Assembly (NCBI GenBank): GCA_947473445.1
Contig: CANJEU010000102.1
Location: 1-7,272, forward strand
Length of the DNA: 7,272 bases
Origin: Fidelibacterota bacterium
GTDB lineage: Bacteria > Pseudomonadota > Alphaproteobacteria > Rhodospirillales > Rhodospirillaceae
Direction: 5' to 3'
Shown: piece after piece, positions 1 through 5,373 of the stretch
How the letters are laid out: every line of letters begins with the position of its first letter
How positions within the stretch are numbered: position 1 is the stretch's first letter
Notes under the pieces: generated by a model
The model's input: the letters and a program-made list of their open reading frames with translations, nothing else
Database searches by the model: none
What the model was told of the DNA's origin: nothing
Made by a program: the position numbers and the translations under genes

Positions 1-1
1 C

Positions 2-151
2 ATCGGCCGCTACTTCGCCGGCATCATGGATCTCGGCTTTGACGGCGTCGTGCTGGACGGCGTGGAAGCCTACCGGCGCTGGGAATTCATGACGCCGCTC
101 GATCCCGTGCAAGCGACGCGGCGCGAAGAAGCGGCGGCGCAGCAGCCTTAG
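2..151 (+). CDS. C-terminal end of a GH114/TM1410-like TIM-barrel protein (partial)
   Basis: This is the last 49 codons of a gene whose start lies before the window; it ends with TAG at 149-151. The visible peptide begins IGRYFAGIMDLGFDGVVLDG and continues VEAYRRWEF. The pattern 'G-F-D-G-V-x-L-D-x-x-x-A-Y-x-x-W' is typical of the last barrel strands of the endo-alpha-1,4-polygalactosaminidase-like group (GH114, TM1410, COG2342), where the aspartates sit near the active site. Members are usually secreted or periplasmic and act on, or are predicted to act on, amino-sugar polysaccharides. The end is an Ala/Gln/Glu-rich tail of about 15 residues without obvious function. The family call rests on this short match from memory. 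The substrate is unknown, and another TIM-barrel glycosidase family is possible. Confidence 0.55.
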   Translation: MGRYFAGIMDLGFDGVVLDGVEAYRRWEFMTPLDPVQATRREEAAAQQP

Positions 152-190
152 GGCTGCGCAACGCCCATAAAATAGAAAATTGAAACCCTG

Positions 191-231
191 GCGGGATGGG
201 CCCATCCCGCGGGTCAAGCCCGAGGATGACA
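191..231. repeat. Perfect 20-bp palindrome plus REP-like repeat between convergent genes
   Basis: Positions 191-210 read GCGGGATGGGCCCATCCCGC, a perfect palindrome. It runs directly into CGGGTCAAGCCCG and GGATGACA (up to about 231). The second part resembles a dispersed palindromic repeat common between genes in alphaproteobacteria (a GGGTCAAGCCC core followed by GGATGACA); that resemblance is from memory. The element lies between the stop of the plus-strand gene (151) and the stop of the minus-strand gene (261), a usual place for such repeats. It could form a hairpin that ends or protects transcripts from both sides. There is no T-run, so a classical intrinsic terminator is not supported. 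Confidence 0.6.
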
Positions 232-260
232 TGGCGTTTCTTGCGACGTGAGGAGCGCTA

Positions 261-773
261 TTACGCCGGCGCGGGTTCGGCGCCGCCGGTCATTTTCTTG
301 ATGACGAGGGCGAGGCCGGCGACGATCTTCTGGCCCATGGGCCCGCCGTCGCCTTCCATCTTCTGCTGCATGATCAGGCGCAGCGTTTCGACGTGCAGTT
401 TCACGCCTTCCATCTGCGCATCGGTGAGATTGTCGCCGCAATCTTCCATGAAGCGCGCGAGCTGCGCGCCGACGTTGGAGATGAGCGGATAACCAAAGCT
501 GCTGCCTTGGCCTTTGATCATTTGAACGATCGCGTAGAGTTCCTGCACGCGTTCGGCGCGATGATCGCGGTCCTTGAGCGCGGCGTCGTAGGCCGCCGTG
601 AGACGATTGAGATCGTCGCTCACCGCTTCGAGGTAATCGAAGCGCGCGTTACCCATGGATTTTTCAGCCGCGTCGATCCACACGGCGTCGATGGTGCCGG
701 TCACGCCAGCAAGCTTCTGCTTCATTCTCAGATTATTGGGAGGCGTAATATATTGAACTTCTTTATTCGACAT
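261..773 (-). CDS. HPt-like helical protein, 170 aa, lacking the expected phospho-histidine
   Basis: A complete 170-residue cytoplasmic protein with no signal peptide or membrane helix, predicted to be almost all alpha-helical. Residues 78-106 (ELYAIVQMIKGQGSSFGYPL, then an SNVGAQLARF segment) resemble the histidine-phosphotransfer (HPt) signature, in which H-x-x-K-G is followed by a Gly-containing turn and a long helix. Here the position of the histidine is Gln84, before Lys87-Gly88. A second helical segment (VKLHVETLRLIMQQKM, residues 124-139) follows, then a GDGGPMGQ loop and an Ala/Pro-rich tail. The ATG at 773 is preceded by AGGA about 7 bases upstream. The gene follows mgtE on the same strand after 104 bases, so it may be a separate unit or lie distally in an mgtE transcript. 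The HPt relationship is my inference; a plain 'conserved hypothetical protein' is the safe label. Confidence 0.8.
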   Translation of the reverse strand: MSNKEVQYITPPNNLRMKQKLAGVTGTIDAVWIDAAEKSMGNARFDYLEAVSDDLNRLTAAYDAALKDRDHRAERVQELYAIVQMIKGQGSSFGYPLISNVGAQLARFMEDCGDNLTDAQMEGVKLHVETLRLIMQQKMEGDGGPMGQKIVAGLALVIKKMTGGAEPAPA

Positions 774-791
774 CTTGGTCCTAAGCGCGCT

Positions 792-826
792 CCCGCGGAG
801 GCCGGTTTTGCCGGGTCCGTCGCGGG
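792..826 (-). other. GC-rich imperfect hairpin between mgtE and the HPt-like gene
   Basis: CCCGCG (792-797) pairs with CGCGGG (821-826). Inside it CCGG (802-805) pairs with CCGG (811-814) around a five-base TTTTG loop, with small bulges between. On the minus strand, the direction of both neighbouring genes, this forms a long stem starting 19 bases before the ATG of the HPt-like gene. No U-run follows. It may be an intercistronic processing or stability structure, or a weak terminator for mgtE. Confidence 0.35.
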
Positions 827-877
827 GAAGTTTAGCCGCGTCCCTGCGACTTTGCTACCCGGTTTCGCAGGTGAGCG

Positions 878-2305
878 TCAGAGCAGGATCCAGGTCGCGA
901 GGCCCAAAAAGGTAAAGAAACCGACAATATCCGTCACGGTTGTAAGGAACACCCCCGCAGACGCCGCCGGATCGATGCCCGCTTTGTCCAGGCTGAGCGG
1001 AATGAGGATTCCCGCAAGGCCCGCCACCGTAAGATTGGTCATCATCGCCGCGGCAATCACAAGGCCGAGCATGACGTCGCTGAACCAGGCGGAGGCCACC
1101 GCGCCGACGAGAACAGCGAACAGGAGGCCATTGATCATGCCGACGAAAAGTTCCTTGCCCACGACGCGTAAGGCATTGCTGGAATCGATTTCGCGGGTGG
1201 CCAGGGCCCGCACGACGGTGGCAAGCGTCTGGGTGCCGGCGTTGCCGCCCATACCCGCGACGATGGGCATCAGCACCGCGAGCGCGGCCAGTTTTTCGAT
1301 GGAATCGGTGAACATGCCGACCACGTAGGAGGCCATGAACGCCGTGATCAGATTGAGGGCGAGCCAAGTGAAACGCGACTGAGCGGTGGCGATCACGGCC
1401 GTATAAAGGCTGGACTGATCGACCTCGGACACACCGGCCATTTTCAGAATGTCGTCGGCGGCTTCTTCGTCGATGACGTCGACGATGTCGTCGATGGTGA
1501 TCTGGCCGATCAGGCGCCCGGACTTGTCGACCACGGGCGCGGCCGCCAAGTCGCGCTGCCGGAACAGGAAGGCGACTTCCTCGCGGTCCATGTCGGTCGG
1601 GATGATGTCCATGTCCGGACTGATCAGGTCCTGCATCCGGATGGGGCGCTTGGACGTGACGACGCGGTGCAGCTCGACGACCCCTTGAGGCCGGTGGCGG
1701 GAATCGACCACGAAGACGGCGTAGAATTTGTCGGGAACATTGCGGGTCGAGCGCAGGTAATCGATGGTTTCGCCGACGGTCCAATAATAGGGCACCGCCA
1801 CCAATTCGCGCTGCATGAGACGGCCGGCAGAGTTCTCGGCGTAGCCGAGACCCTGCTCGATCAGTTCGCGTTTTTCAGGCGACAGACGCTCGAGGGTTTT
1901 GGCGAGTTCCTCCGCGTCGAGTTTGCCGGCAACATAGACCGCATCGTCCGAATCGAGTTCGGTGAGCGCGACGGCGAAATCCTCAAATCCCAGCGCGTCC
2001 ATGACCTCGTAACGCACTTCGGCGTCGAGTTCGGGCAGGACGTCGGCCTGGAAATCCTCGCGGATGGCTTCGGTGAGCAGGCGCCGGTCTTCGCTGTCCA
2101 GACGCTCGAACAGATCGGCCATATCGGCGTAATGGAGGTCTTCGACCAGGGTGCGGGCCTGGTCGTGATCGTTGGCGCGCAGGGCCGCGGCCACATCCTC
2201 GATGAAGGCGGGGTCGAGCTCGAATCCGTCGTCGAGCGCCTCTCCGGACGAACGCCGGGCGCGCGCATGTGGCGGATGCGGTGATGGCGTTTCGGCGCTG
2301 GCCAC
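878..2305 (-). CDS. mgtE: Magnesium transporter MgtE
   Basis: A 475-residue inner-membrane Mg2+ channel/transporter of the MgtE family, usual length about 450-475. The domains are in the canonical order: an acidic N-terminal superhelical domain (about residues 30-160), two CBS domains that sense cytosolic Mg2+ (about 165-285), a plug-helix region (about 286-303), and five membrane helices (about 305-475). The pore signature PIVAGMGGNAGTQT is at residues 347-360. Asp459 in TTVTDIVGFF matches the position of the ion-selecting aspartate of the family. The start is GTG at 2305. No ATG, GTG or TTG lies upstream in this frame before the stop at 2417-2419, so it is the earliest possible start, although no good Shine-Dalgarno site is visible before it. 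The first 30 residues are Pro/His/Arg-rich and probably disordered. The upstream neighbour is the GIY-YIG gene, 111 bases away on the same strand; no Mg2+ riboswitch was recognised there. Confidence 0.96.
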   Translation of the reverse strand: MASAETPSPHPPHARARRSSGEALDDGFELDPAFIEDVAAALRANDHDQARTLVEDLHYADMADLFERLDSEDRRLLTEAIREDFQADVLPELDAEVRYEVMDALGFEDFAVALTELDSDDAVYVAGKLDAEELAKTLERLSPEKRELIEQGLGYAENSAGRLMQRELVAVPYYWTVGETIDYLRSTRNVPDKFYAVFVVDSRHRPQGVVELHRVVTSKRPIRMQDLISPDMDIIPTDMDREEVAFLFRQRDLAAAPVVDKSGRLIGQITIDDIVDVIDEEAADDILKMAGVSEVDQSSLYTAVIATAQSRFTWLALNLITAFMASYVVGMFTDSIEKLAALAVLMPIVAGMGGNAGTQTLATVVRALATREIDSSNALRVVGKELFVGMINGLLFAVLVGAVASAWFSDVMLGLVIAAAMMTNLTVAGLAGILIPLSLDKAGIDPAASAGVFLTTVTDIVGFFTFLGLATWILL

Positions 2306-2416
2306 GGCGACACCAAGGGATGCGAATTGTGTGATTGCAGCCCGGACGAGGACCGCGCTGCCGTTGTGCCCGAGGGGGTATGGGAGATCAAGGGAAAGAG
2401 GGCGGTAAGCGGCCGG

Positions 2417-2656
2417 TTAGAGGCGCTTCTTGACGAAGGAGCGTCCTGATCCGGACTTCAAATAAAGTTCGAAGGCATGGGCTTTGGTTTCGTCGGTGAA
2501 AGCCACATAGCTCTTGAGGCGCCACGGACGGAACTTAGCTATATGCGGAACCGAACCGGAATTATGAGTTTCCAAGCGGCTGTCGATGTTCTGCGTCATG
2601 CCGGTATAGAACCGGCCCGGCGACCCCAGACTTTCGAGAATATATACGTATTTCAT
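2417..2656 (-). CDS. GIY-YIG nuclease superfamily protein (YhbQ/UPF0213-like)
   Basis: A 79-residue single-domain protein starting MKYVYILESLG. It has the GIY-YIG elements in order: 'YVY' at residues 3-5, 'YTG' at about residues 18-20, an arginine-containing helix (SRLETHN), a conserved PHIAKFRPW segment, and a glutamate in the C-terminal helix (AFELYLKSG). This fits the small stand-alone family (about 80-100 residues). Members are fold relatives of homing and repair endonucleases with a poorly defined cellular role, probably DNA nicking or repair. The frame stays open upstream to 2776, but the extra residues are translated repeat sequence with no conserved motif, so the ATG at 2656 is preferred. 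The only Shine-Dalgarno-like sequence is GGGGC just before it. The gene lies 182 bases downstream of tRNA-Leu on the same strand. The function is unproven, but the fold assignment is firm. Confidence 0.88.
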   Translation of the reverse strand: MKYVYILESLGSPGRFYTGMTQNIDSRLETHNSGSVPHIAKFRPWRLKSYVAFTDETKAHAFELYLKSGSGRSFVKKRL

Positions 2657-2722
2657 GGCGCCCCGGCTTCGCGACCGATGACAGCGTACGACGTAATTCG
2701 AAGTCGGAGCTAGTCCGCCTTC

Positions 2723-2737
2723 GCCCCCTTCGGGGGC
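2723..2737. repeat. Perfect hairpin GCCCCC-TTC-GGGGGC upstream of the GIY-YIG gene
   Basis: A six-base-pair perfect GC stem (2723-2728 with 2732-2737) and a three-base loop, flanked by GCC and GGC triplets that can extend the stem across a 3x3 internal loop. It lies in the leader of the GIY-YIG gene and is part of a cluster of REP-like modules (see 2735-2840). No T-run is present on either strand, so it is not a typical terminator. Confidence 0.5.
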
Positions 2738-2840
2738 TTCGGCGCGACAGCCTACGCCCCCCTCGGAGCGAAACACGATTGCCAGTTTGGTTAAGCTGGC
2801 TTGCCGAGCCGAAGCCTCCCCGGAGGGGGGGCGTAGGCTG
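2735..2840. repeat. Inverted-repeat modules between tRNA-Leu and the GIY-YIG gene
   Basis: Two sequence modules occur twice each, in opposite orientations. Module B is CAGCCTACG plus a C-run and T (2748-2763). Its inverted copy at 2825-2840 differs only by one extra G in the homopolymer. Module A is GGCTTCGGC (2735-2743), with the inverted copy GCCGAAGCC at 2808-2816. Between them, at 2781-2800, is a further hairpin (GCCAGTTT, loop GGTT, AAGCTGGC, with one G-U pair). The right-hand B arm overlaps the encoded CCA end of the tRNA (2839-2841). The layout resembles a REP/MITE-type palindromic cassette inserted at a tRNA 3' end. Confidence 0.55.
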
Positions 2841-2923
2841 GTGCGGTCGAGAAGACTCGAACTTCCACGGGTTGCCCCACAGCGACCTCAACGCTGCGCG
2901 TCTACCAATTCCGCCACGACCGC
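2839..2923 (-). tRNA. tRNA-Leu(GAG), CCA encoded
   Basis: An 85-nucleotide class II tRNA read on the minus strand. The seven-base acceptor stem GCGGTCG (2923-2917) pairs with CGACCGC (2849-2843). The discriminator A is at 2842 and an encoded CCA at 2841-2839. The D-arm contains TTGGTAGAC. The anticodon stem AGCG/CGCT carries the loop TTGAGGT (complement of 2885-2891), with anticodon GAG at 2889-2887, reading CUC/CUU leucine codons. A long variable arm (TGGGGCAACCCGT) marks it as a leucine tRNA. The T-arm has GTTCGAGTC. All stems pair well, so it appears functional. It is transcribed away from lipB. No consensus promoter could be fixed upstream. Confidence 0.97.
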
Positions 2924-2930
2924 ATCGTGT

Positions 2931-2950
2931 GGGACCGATAGCTTGGTCCC
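2931..2950. other. Short inverted repeat upstream of tRNA-Leu
   Basis: GGGACC (2931-2936) and GGTCCC (2945-2950) form a six-base-pair dyad with an eight-base spacer. It starts seven bases before the tRNA 5' end, in the divergent region between tRNA-Leu and lipB. It could be a hairpin in the pre-tRNA leader or a protein-binding site; chance is also possible at this length. Confidence 0.3.
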
Positions 2951-3056
2951 GGAAAGAGGCGGTGAGATAGCAGATTGATTCGAGCCATGCAACAAACGCC
3001 GAGCTTGCCCGGCATCGCCTTGTTTTCTGGGCCCCAAAGGGAGTAAGCGAGGGGTC

Positions 3057-3764
3057 ATGGACCAGGCCGTGCCATCGGGATCGCCCCTGCCCCGCCCCAA
3101 CGCGGGCCCCGTGGAATTGCGCATTTCCCCTGCCCCGGTGCCTTATCCGGAGGCCATCGCCTTCATGGAGGCGCGGGTAAAAGCCATTCGCGCGGGCGAA
3201 GCCCCCGAATGCATCTGGTTTTTAGAGCATCCCCCGCTTTATACGGCCGGAACCAGCGCCAAGGCCGCCGATCTGCTGGCCCCGGAAAGATTCCCGGTGT
3301 TCGCGACGGGGCGCGGCGGCGAGTACACCTATCATGGTCCCGGCCAACGCGTGGCCTATGTGATGCTAGACCTCAATCGTCCCGATTGGTGCGGCGGCGG
3401 ACCCGATGTGCGGCGCTTCGTGCAGAATTTGGAAGAATGGTTGATCCGCACTCTCGCCCGCTTGGGCGTGACCGGCGAACGGCGCGCGGGGCGCATCGGC
3501 ATTTGGGTGGCGCATGACGGGCGCGAAGACAAGATCGCCGCGCTTGGCATCCGCGTGCGGCATTGGATCACTTTCCATGGCATCGCGCTGAACGTTGATC
3601 CCGCGCTCGAGCATTTCACAGGGATCGTACCGTGCGGGATTGCAGCGCACGGCGTGACGTCGCTGCGCGCGCTGGGGCGTGAGACGACAATGGCTGAGGC
3701 GGATGAGGCGCTGCGCGCGGCGTTCACCGATGTCTTCGGCGTGACGCTGGACGACCGCACGTAG
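3057..3764 (+). CDS. lipB: Lipoyl(octanoyl) transferase LipB
   Basis: A 235-residue cytosolic enzyme that moves the octanoyl group from octanoyl-acyl carrier protein to lipoyl domains of 2-oxoacid dehydrogenases and the glycine-cleavage H protein; LipA then adds sulfur to complete lipoate. Family signatures are present: RGGEYTYHGPGQ (residues 86-97), KIAALGIRV (159-167), ITFHGIALNV (171-180) and FTGIVPCGI (187-195). The catalytic pair is Lys159 and Cys193. The length is normal for alphaproteobacterial LipB. The ATG at 3057 has GAGGGG five to eight bases upstream, which supports this start over internal methionines. It stands alone between the divergent tRNA-Leu and a convergent dioxygenase gene, with no lipA visible nearby. 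Confidence 0.97.
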   Translation: MDQAVPSGSPLPRPNAGPVELRISPAPVPYPEAIAFMEARVKAIRAGEAPECIWFLEHPPLYTAGTSAKAADLLAPERFPVFATGRGGEYTYHGPGQRVAYVMLDLNRPDWCGGGPDVRRFVQNLEEWLIRTLARLGVTGERRAGRIGIWVAHDGREDKIAALGIRVRHWITFHGIALNVDPALEHFTGIVPCGIAAHGVTSLRALGRETTMAEADEALRAAFTDVFGVTLDDRT

Positions 3765-3787
3765 CGCGCGCTTACCCCAACGACGCA

Positions 3788-3831
3788 CGCTGCCTGGGCG
3801 ATCCGATGGGCAATTGGAAATTGCGGCAGCG
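3788..3831. other. Nested inverted repeats between convergent lipB and the dioxygenase gene
   Basis: CGCTGCC (3788-3794) pairs with GGCAGCG (3825-3831). Just inside the right arm is a perfect six-base-pair hairpin, GCAATT-GGA-AATTGC (3810-3824). The 15 bases 3795-3809 remain unpaired. This is the only structure I see in the 194-base gap between the two convergent stops (3765-3958). It may end transcription from either side, although no T-run follows on either strand. Confidence 0.4.
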
Positions 3832-3958
3832 TAGACAACGCGCGACCACGCAAAGGACGCTGGATAAAGCCAGATTGGCGCTGAGCGCGATCGCGCGGCC
3901 GAACCGGAATACGCACGCGCATATTTAGCGAGGACGCGAGCGGCCATGCCATAGAGGG

Positions 3959-4813
3959 TCAGTCCTGGAGTAGCAGCATGGGGTCGCCCTCGTCGACGAA
4001 CCCGCACGCCGGCGGCGAGATGGCATATCCCAGGAGCGCTTGGACGTGTGGCGGATAGCGTTTCACCATCGCGCGCGGAACCGCAAGATATTGGTTTTCT
4101 TCCTGCCGCAGGTGGCCGGGAATAAGGCCGATCCTGATGGAGGTGCGCAATTGATCGGGCGTTCGGTTCGCGCCGCCGCCATGGAAGACCGATGACAGAT
4201 AGATCAGGCCGGAGTTCTTTTTCATGCGCGCCTGAACGGACTCTTCGGGCTGAGGCGCGCGCTTCTTGTCCCAGAGATGGCTGCCGGGAACGACGTGCGT
4301 GGCGCCGTTTTCCGGCGTGAAATCGGCGCAGGCGTAAATGATCAGCACCTGTGTCTCCGGCCCCGGATGCTGGCGATGGTGGACGGCATCGTCGCGGTGC
4401 AGAGGCTGAGCGCGTTCGCCGGGTAAGATTTCGATCCCATGGGCGACCGACAGCTGGAGCTTGGGGTACAGGCGGCGCTCGACCGCGTTGTTCCAAAATA
4501 CATAAGGCTGGTCGGTCACGAGGAACTGCTCGGCGGCGCCCAGCAGAATGGGGTGGGTGAGAAGAGCCGCCGTATGGACCGACTTGGCCATGAGGCTGCC
4601 GCAGCGCCGCGTATATTCGCCAAGTTGACCGGGCGTACCGACGCGGCCCGCGTCGAGGTGGACGCGCAAGTCTGCCCGCAAATCCTGAAACACCTGCTCG
4701 GGCAGCATGTCTTCGACAATGACCGCGCCATCGCGCCGGAGGATGGCGACAACGTCGTCAAGACTCGCGGACGGCGCGACATGCGTAAGTTCGCGGGATT
4801 GCTGTTCAGCCAT
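3959..4813 (-). CDS. Phytanoyl-CoA dioxygenase (PhyH) family protein
   Basis: A 284-residue cytosolic non-heme Fe(II)/2-oxoglutarate-dependent oxygenase of the PhyH family, of normal length. The iron ligands are visible: His139 and Asp141 in PLHRDD, and His211 in SVFHGGGAN. Arg223 or Arg227 in LRTSIRIG is the likely 2-oxoglutarate carboxylate ligand. The supporting stretch PENGATHVVPGSHLW (residues 167-181) is the classic segment after the first metal motif. The C-terminal HLRQEENQYLAVP and LLGY motifs are common in bacterial members. The ATG at 4813 has an AGGAGAGG ribosome-binding site about seven bases upstream. The substrate cannot be told from the sequence; bacterial homologues hydroxylate varied small molecules or secondary metabolites. 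It is divergent from a small membrane protein gene (126 bases apart) and convergent with lipB. Confidence 0.92.
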   Translation of the reverse strand: MAEQQSRELTHVAPSASLDDVVAILRRDGAVIVEDMLPEQVFQDLRADLRVHLDAGRVGTPGQLGEYTRRCGSLMAKSVHTAALLTHPILLGAAEQFLVTDQPYVFWNNAVERRLYPKLQLSVAHGIEILPGERAQPLHRDDAVHHRQHPGPETQVLIIYACADFTPENGATHVVPGSHLWDKKRAPQPEESVQARMKKNSGLIYLSSVFHGGGANRTPDQLRTSIRIGLIPGHLRQEENQYLAVPRAMVKRYPPHVQALLGYAISPPACGFVDEGDPMLLLQD

Positions 4814-4891
4814 CTCAGACCTCTCCTGGCTTAAGCTGATGTCCGATTGTTCCAGTTACGTGTGGCGGCGAACCGCGATTTCCCCCATCTC

Positions 4892-4910
4892 CGTGACGAT
4901 CATTGTCACG
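4892..4910. promoter_or_regulatory. 19-bp near-perfect dyad, candidate operator
   Basis: CGTGACGATCATTGTCACG is symmetric about its central C, with eight of nine base pairs matching; only the G/T at the seventh position breaks it. It lies in the divergent region between the dioxygenase gene (start 4813) and the small membrane protein gene (start 4940), 29 bases before the latter. The half-site spacing (GTGA-N9-TCAC) does not fit CRP (N6). It could bind a dimeric regulator; the family is unknown. Confidence 0.4.
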
Positions 4911-4939
4911 CGCGCGCCCTCATTGAAGGAACTCCGCAT

Positions 4940-5062
4940 ATGGATCCCGCTCCTCGAGAGTCCTTCTGGCTCCGTAATACCGACTGGTTTTTGCCGGGCG
5001 GCATCCTCATCGTCGGTCTGTTCGTGCTATTTATTATGCCGCTTCTAAAGCGTATCTTTTAG
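4940..5062 (+). CDS. Small single-pass membrane protein, 40 aa
   Basis: A 40-residue protein: a polar N-terminus (MDPAPRESFWLRNTDW), one hydrophobic helix (about residues 17-35, FLPGGILIVGLFVLFIMPL) and a short basic end (LKRIF). Helix plus positive C-terminal charge suggests an inner-membrane protein with the C-terminus in the cytoplasm. The ATG at 4940 has GAAGGA nine bases upstream. The open frame continues upstream to 4847, but the extra 31 codons look non-coding and have no better ribosome-binding site. It is divergent from the PhyH-family gene and preceded by the 19-bp dyad. I do not recognise a family. The coding call rests on the start context and the clear helix. Confidence 0.6.
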   Translation: MDPAPRESFWLRNTDWFLPGGILIVGLFVLFIMPLLKRIF

Positions 5063-5080
5063 CAGAGCGATTTCGTCTGA

Positions 5081-5290
5081 TCAGCTTGGATCGGCAGTCG
5101 GGTGCTGCGTAAACGCACCGAACGTTTCGCGGCCTTCCACATAGCCGCCTTTGACTTCTCTGACGCGTGCGAGCGGTCGGCCGGCGTGGCCGTCGGTGAC
5201 CCTCGTGGCGAGAGCTTCGGCCGATCCTTGGATCACGGCCTCGATCGAGCCATCAATGGTATTTCGCCGCCTGACGATTGAAAAGCGCAA
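5081..5290 (-). pseudogene. Acylphosphatase C-terminal remnant
   Basis: The open frame reads RRRNTIDGSIEAVIQGSAEA, then GRPLARVREVKGGYVEGRETFGAF. This matches the second half of acylphosphatase (N-x-x-D-G-x-V-E-A-V-x-x-G ... G-P-P-x-A-x-V), including the catalytic asparagine in NTIDG. The first half, with the acyl-phosphate-binding loop GRVQGVGFR, is absent. Going upstream the frame meets TGA at 5312-5314 after only a few unrelated codons, and the only start available is a TTG at 5290 with no ribosome-binding site. An intact enzyme is about 90 residues; only about 58 are homologous here. It is therefore non-functional for acylphosphate hydrolysis. Its upstream end is fused to a DUF47-like fragment in another frame. 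Confidence 0.65.
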
Positions 5291-5336
5291 AGAACCTGGC
5301 TTCGCGCGGCGTCAGGGCTTGGAATCAGCGGCGCAT
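5256..5336 (-). pseudogene. DUF47/PhoU-like N-terminal remnant
   Basis: Reading the minus strand from the ATG at 5336 gives M-R-R-stop, then FQALTPREARFFALFNRQAA. The segment TPREARFFALFNRQA looks like the conserved N-terminus of DUF47 proteins (pattern P-[KR]-E-x-x-F-F-x-L-F-x-x-x-A), which are PhoU-related partners of Pit phosphate transporters. In such proteins a tryptophan often stands where the TGA (5325-5327) is found, so TGG to TGA is a simple explanation. The match ends after about 20 residues, at the point where the acylphosphatase remnant begins in another frame. The assignment is based on a short remembered motif and is tentative. Confidence 0.4.
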
Positions 5337-5373
5337 GAAAACCGCGGAAAGCGGGGCGATGGGATGGAATGGG

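Noticed and set aside
393..1328. Long plus-strand open frame of 311 codons
   Set aside because: It runs antisense to the HPt-like gene and the 3' half of mgtE, which carry clear protein signatures; long antisense frames are common at this GC content.
855..1784. Minus-strand 309-codon frame inside mgtE
   Set aside because: Out-of-frame reading of mgtE, dominated by Arg, Gly and Pro; MgtE in the correct frame is unambiguous.
1667..2284. Plus-strand 205-codon frame opposite the mgtE N-terminal half
   Set aside because: Antisense shadow of MgtE, with no start context and no family motif.
2306..2416. Mg2+-sensing riboswitch upstream of mgtE
   Set aside because: The 111-base leader shows no recognisable M-box architecture, and the space between the GIY-YIG stop and the mgtE start is short.
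2779..2978. Plus-strand open frames reading through 2842-2923 (peptides such as REDSNFHGLPHSDLNA)
   Set aside because: They are translations of the antisense strand of tRNA-Leu, a well-known source of spurious 'xDSNxxP' proteins.
3765..3958. Remnant gene between lipB and the dioxygenase gene
   Set aside because: All six frames were read; none shows a conserved motif, so only the inverted repeats were reported.
3366..4496. Long minus-strand open frame of 376 codons
   Set aside because: It overlaps the dioxygenase gene in another frame and lies antisense to lipB; the peptide has no recognisable motif and is Arg/Ala/Pro-rich, as expected for a shadow frame.
4892..4910. CRP/FNR binding site
   Set aside because: The half-sites GTGA and TCAC are separated by nine bases rather than six for CRP, and FNR-type TTGAT/ATCAA halves are absent; kept only as a dyad of unknown partner.
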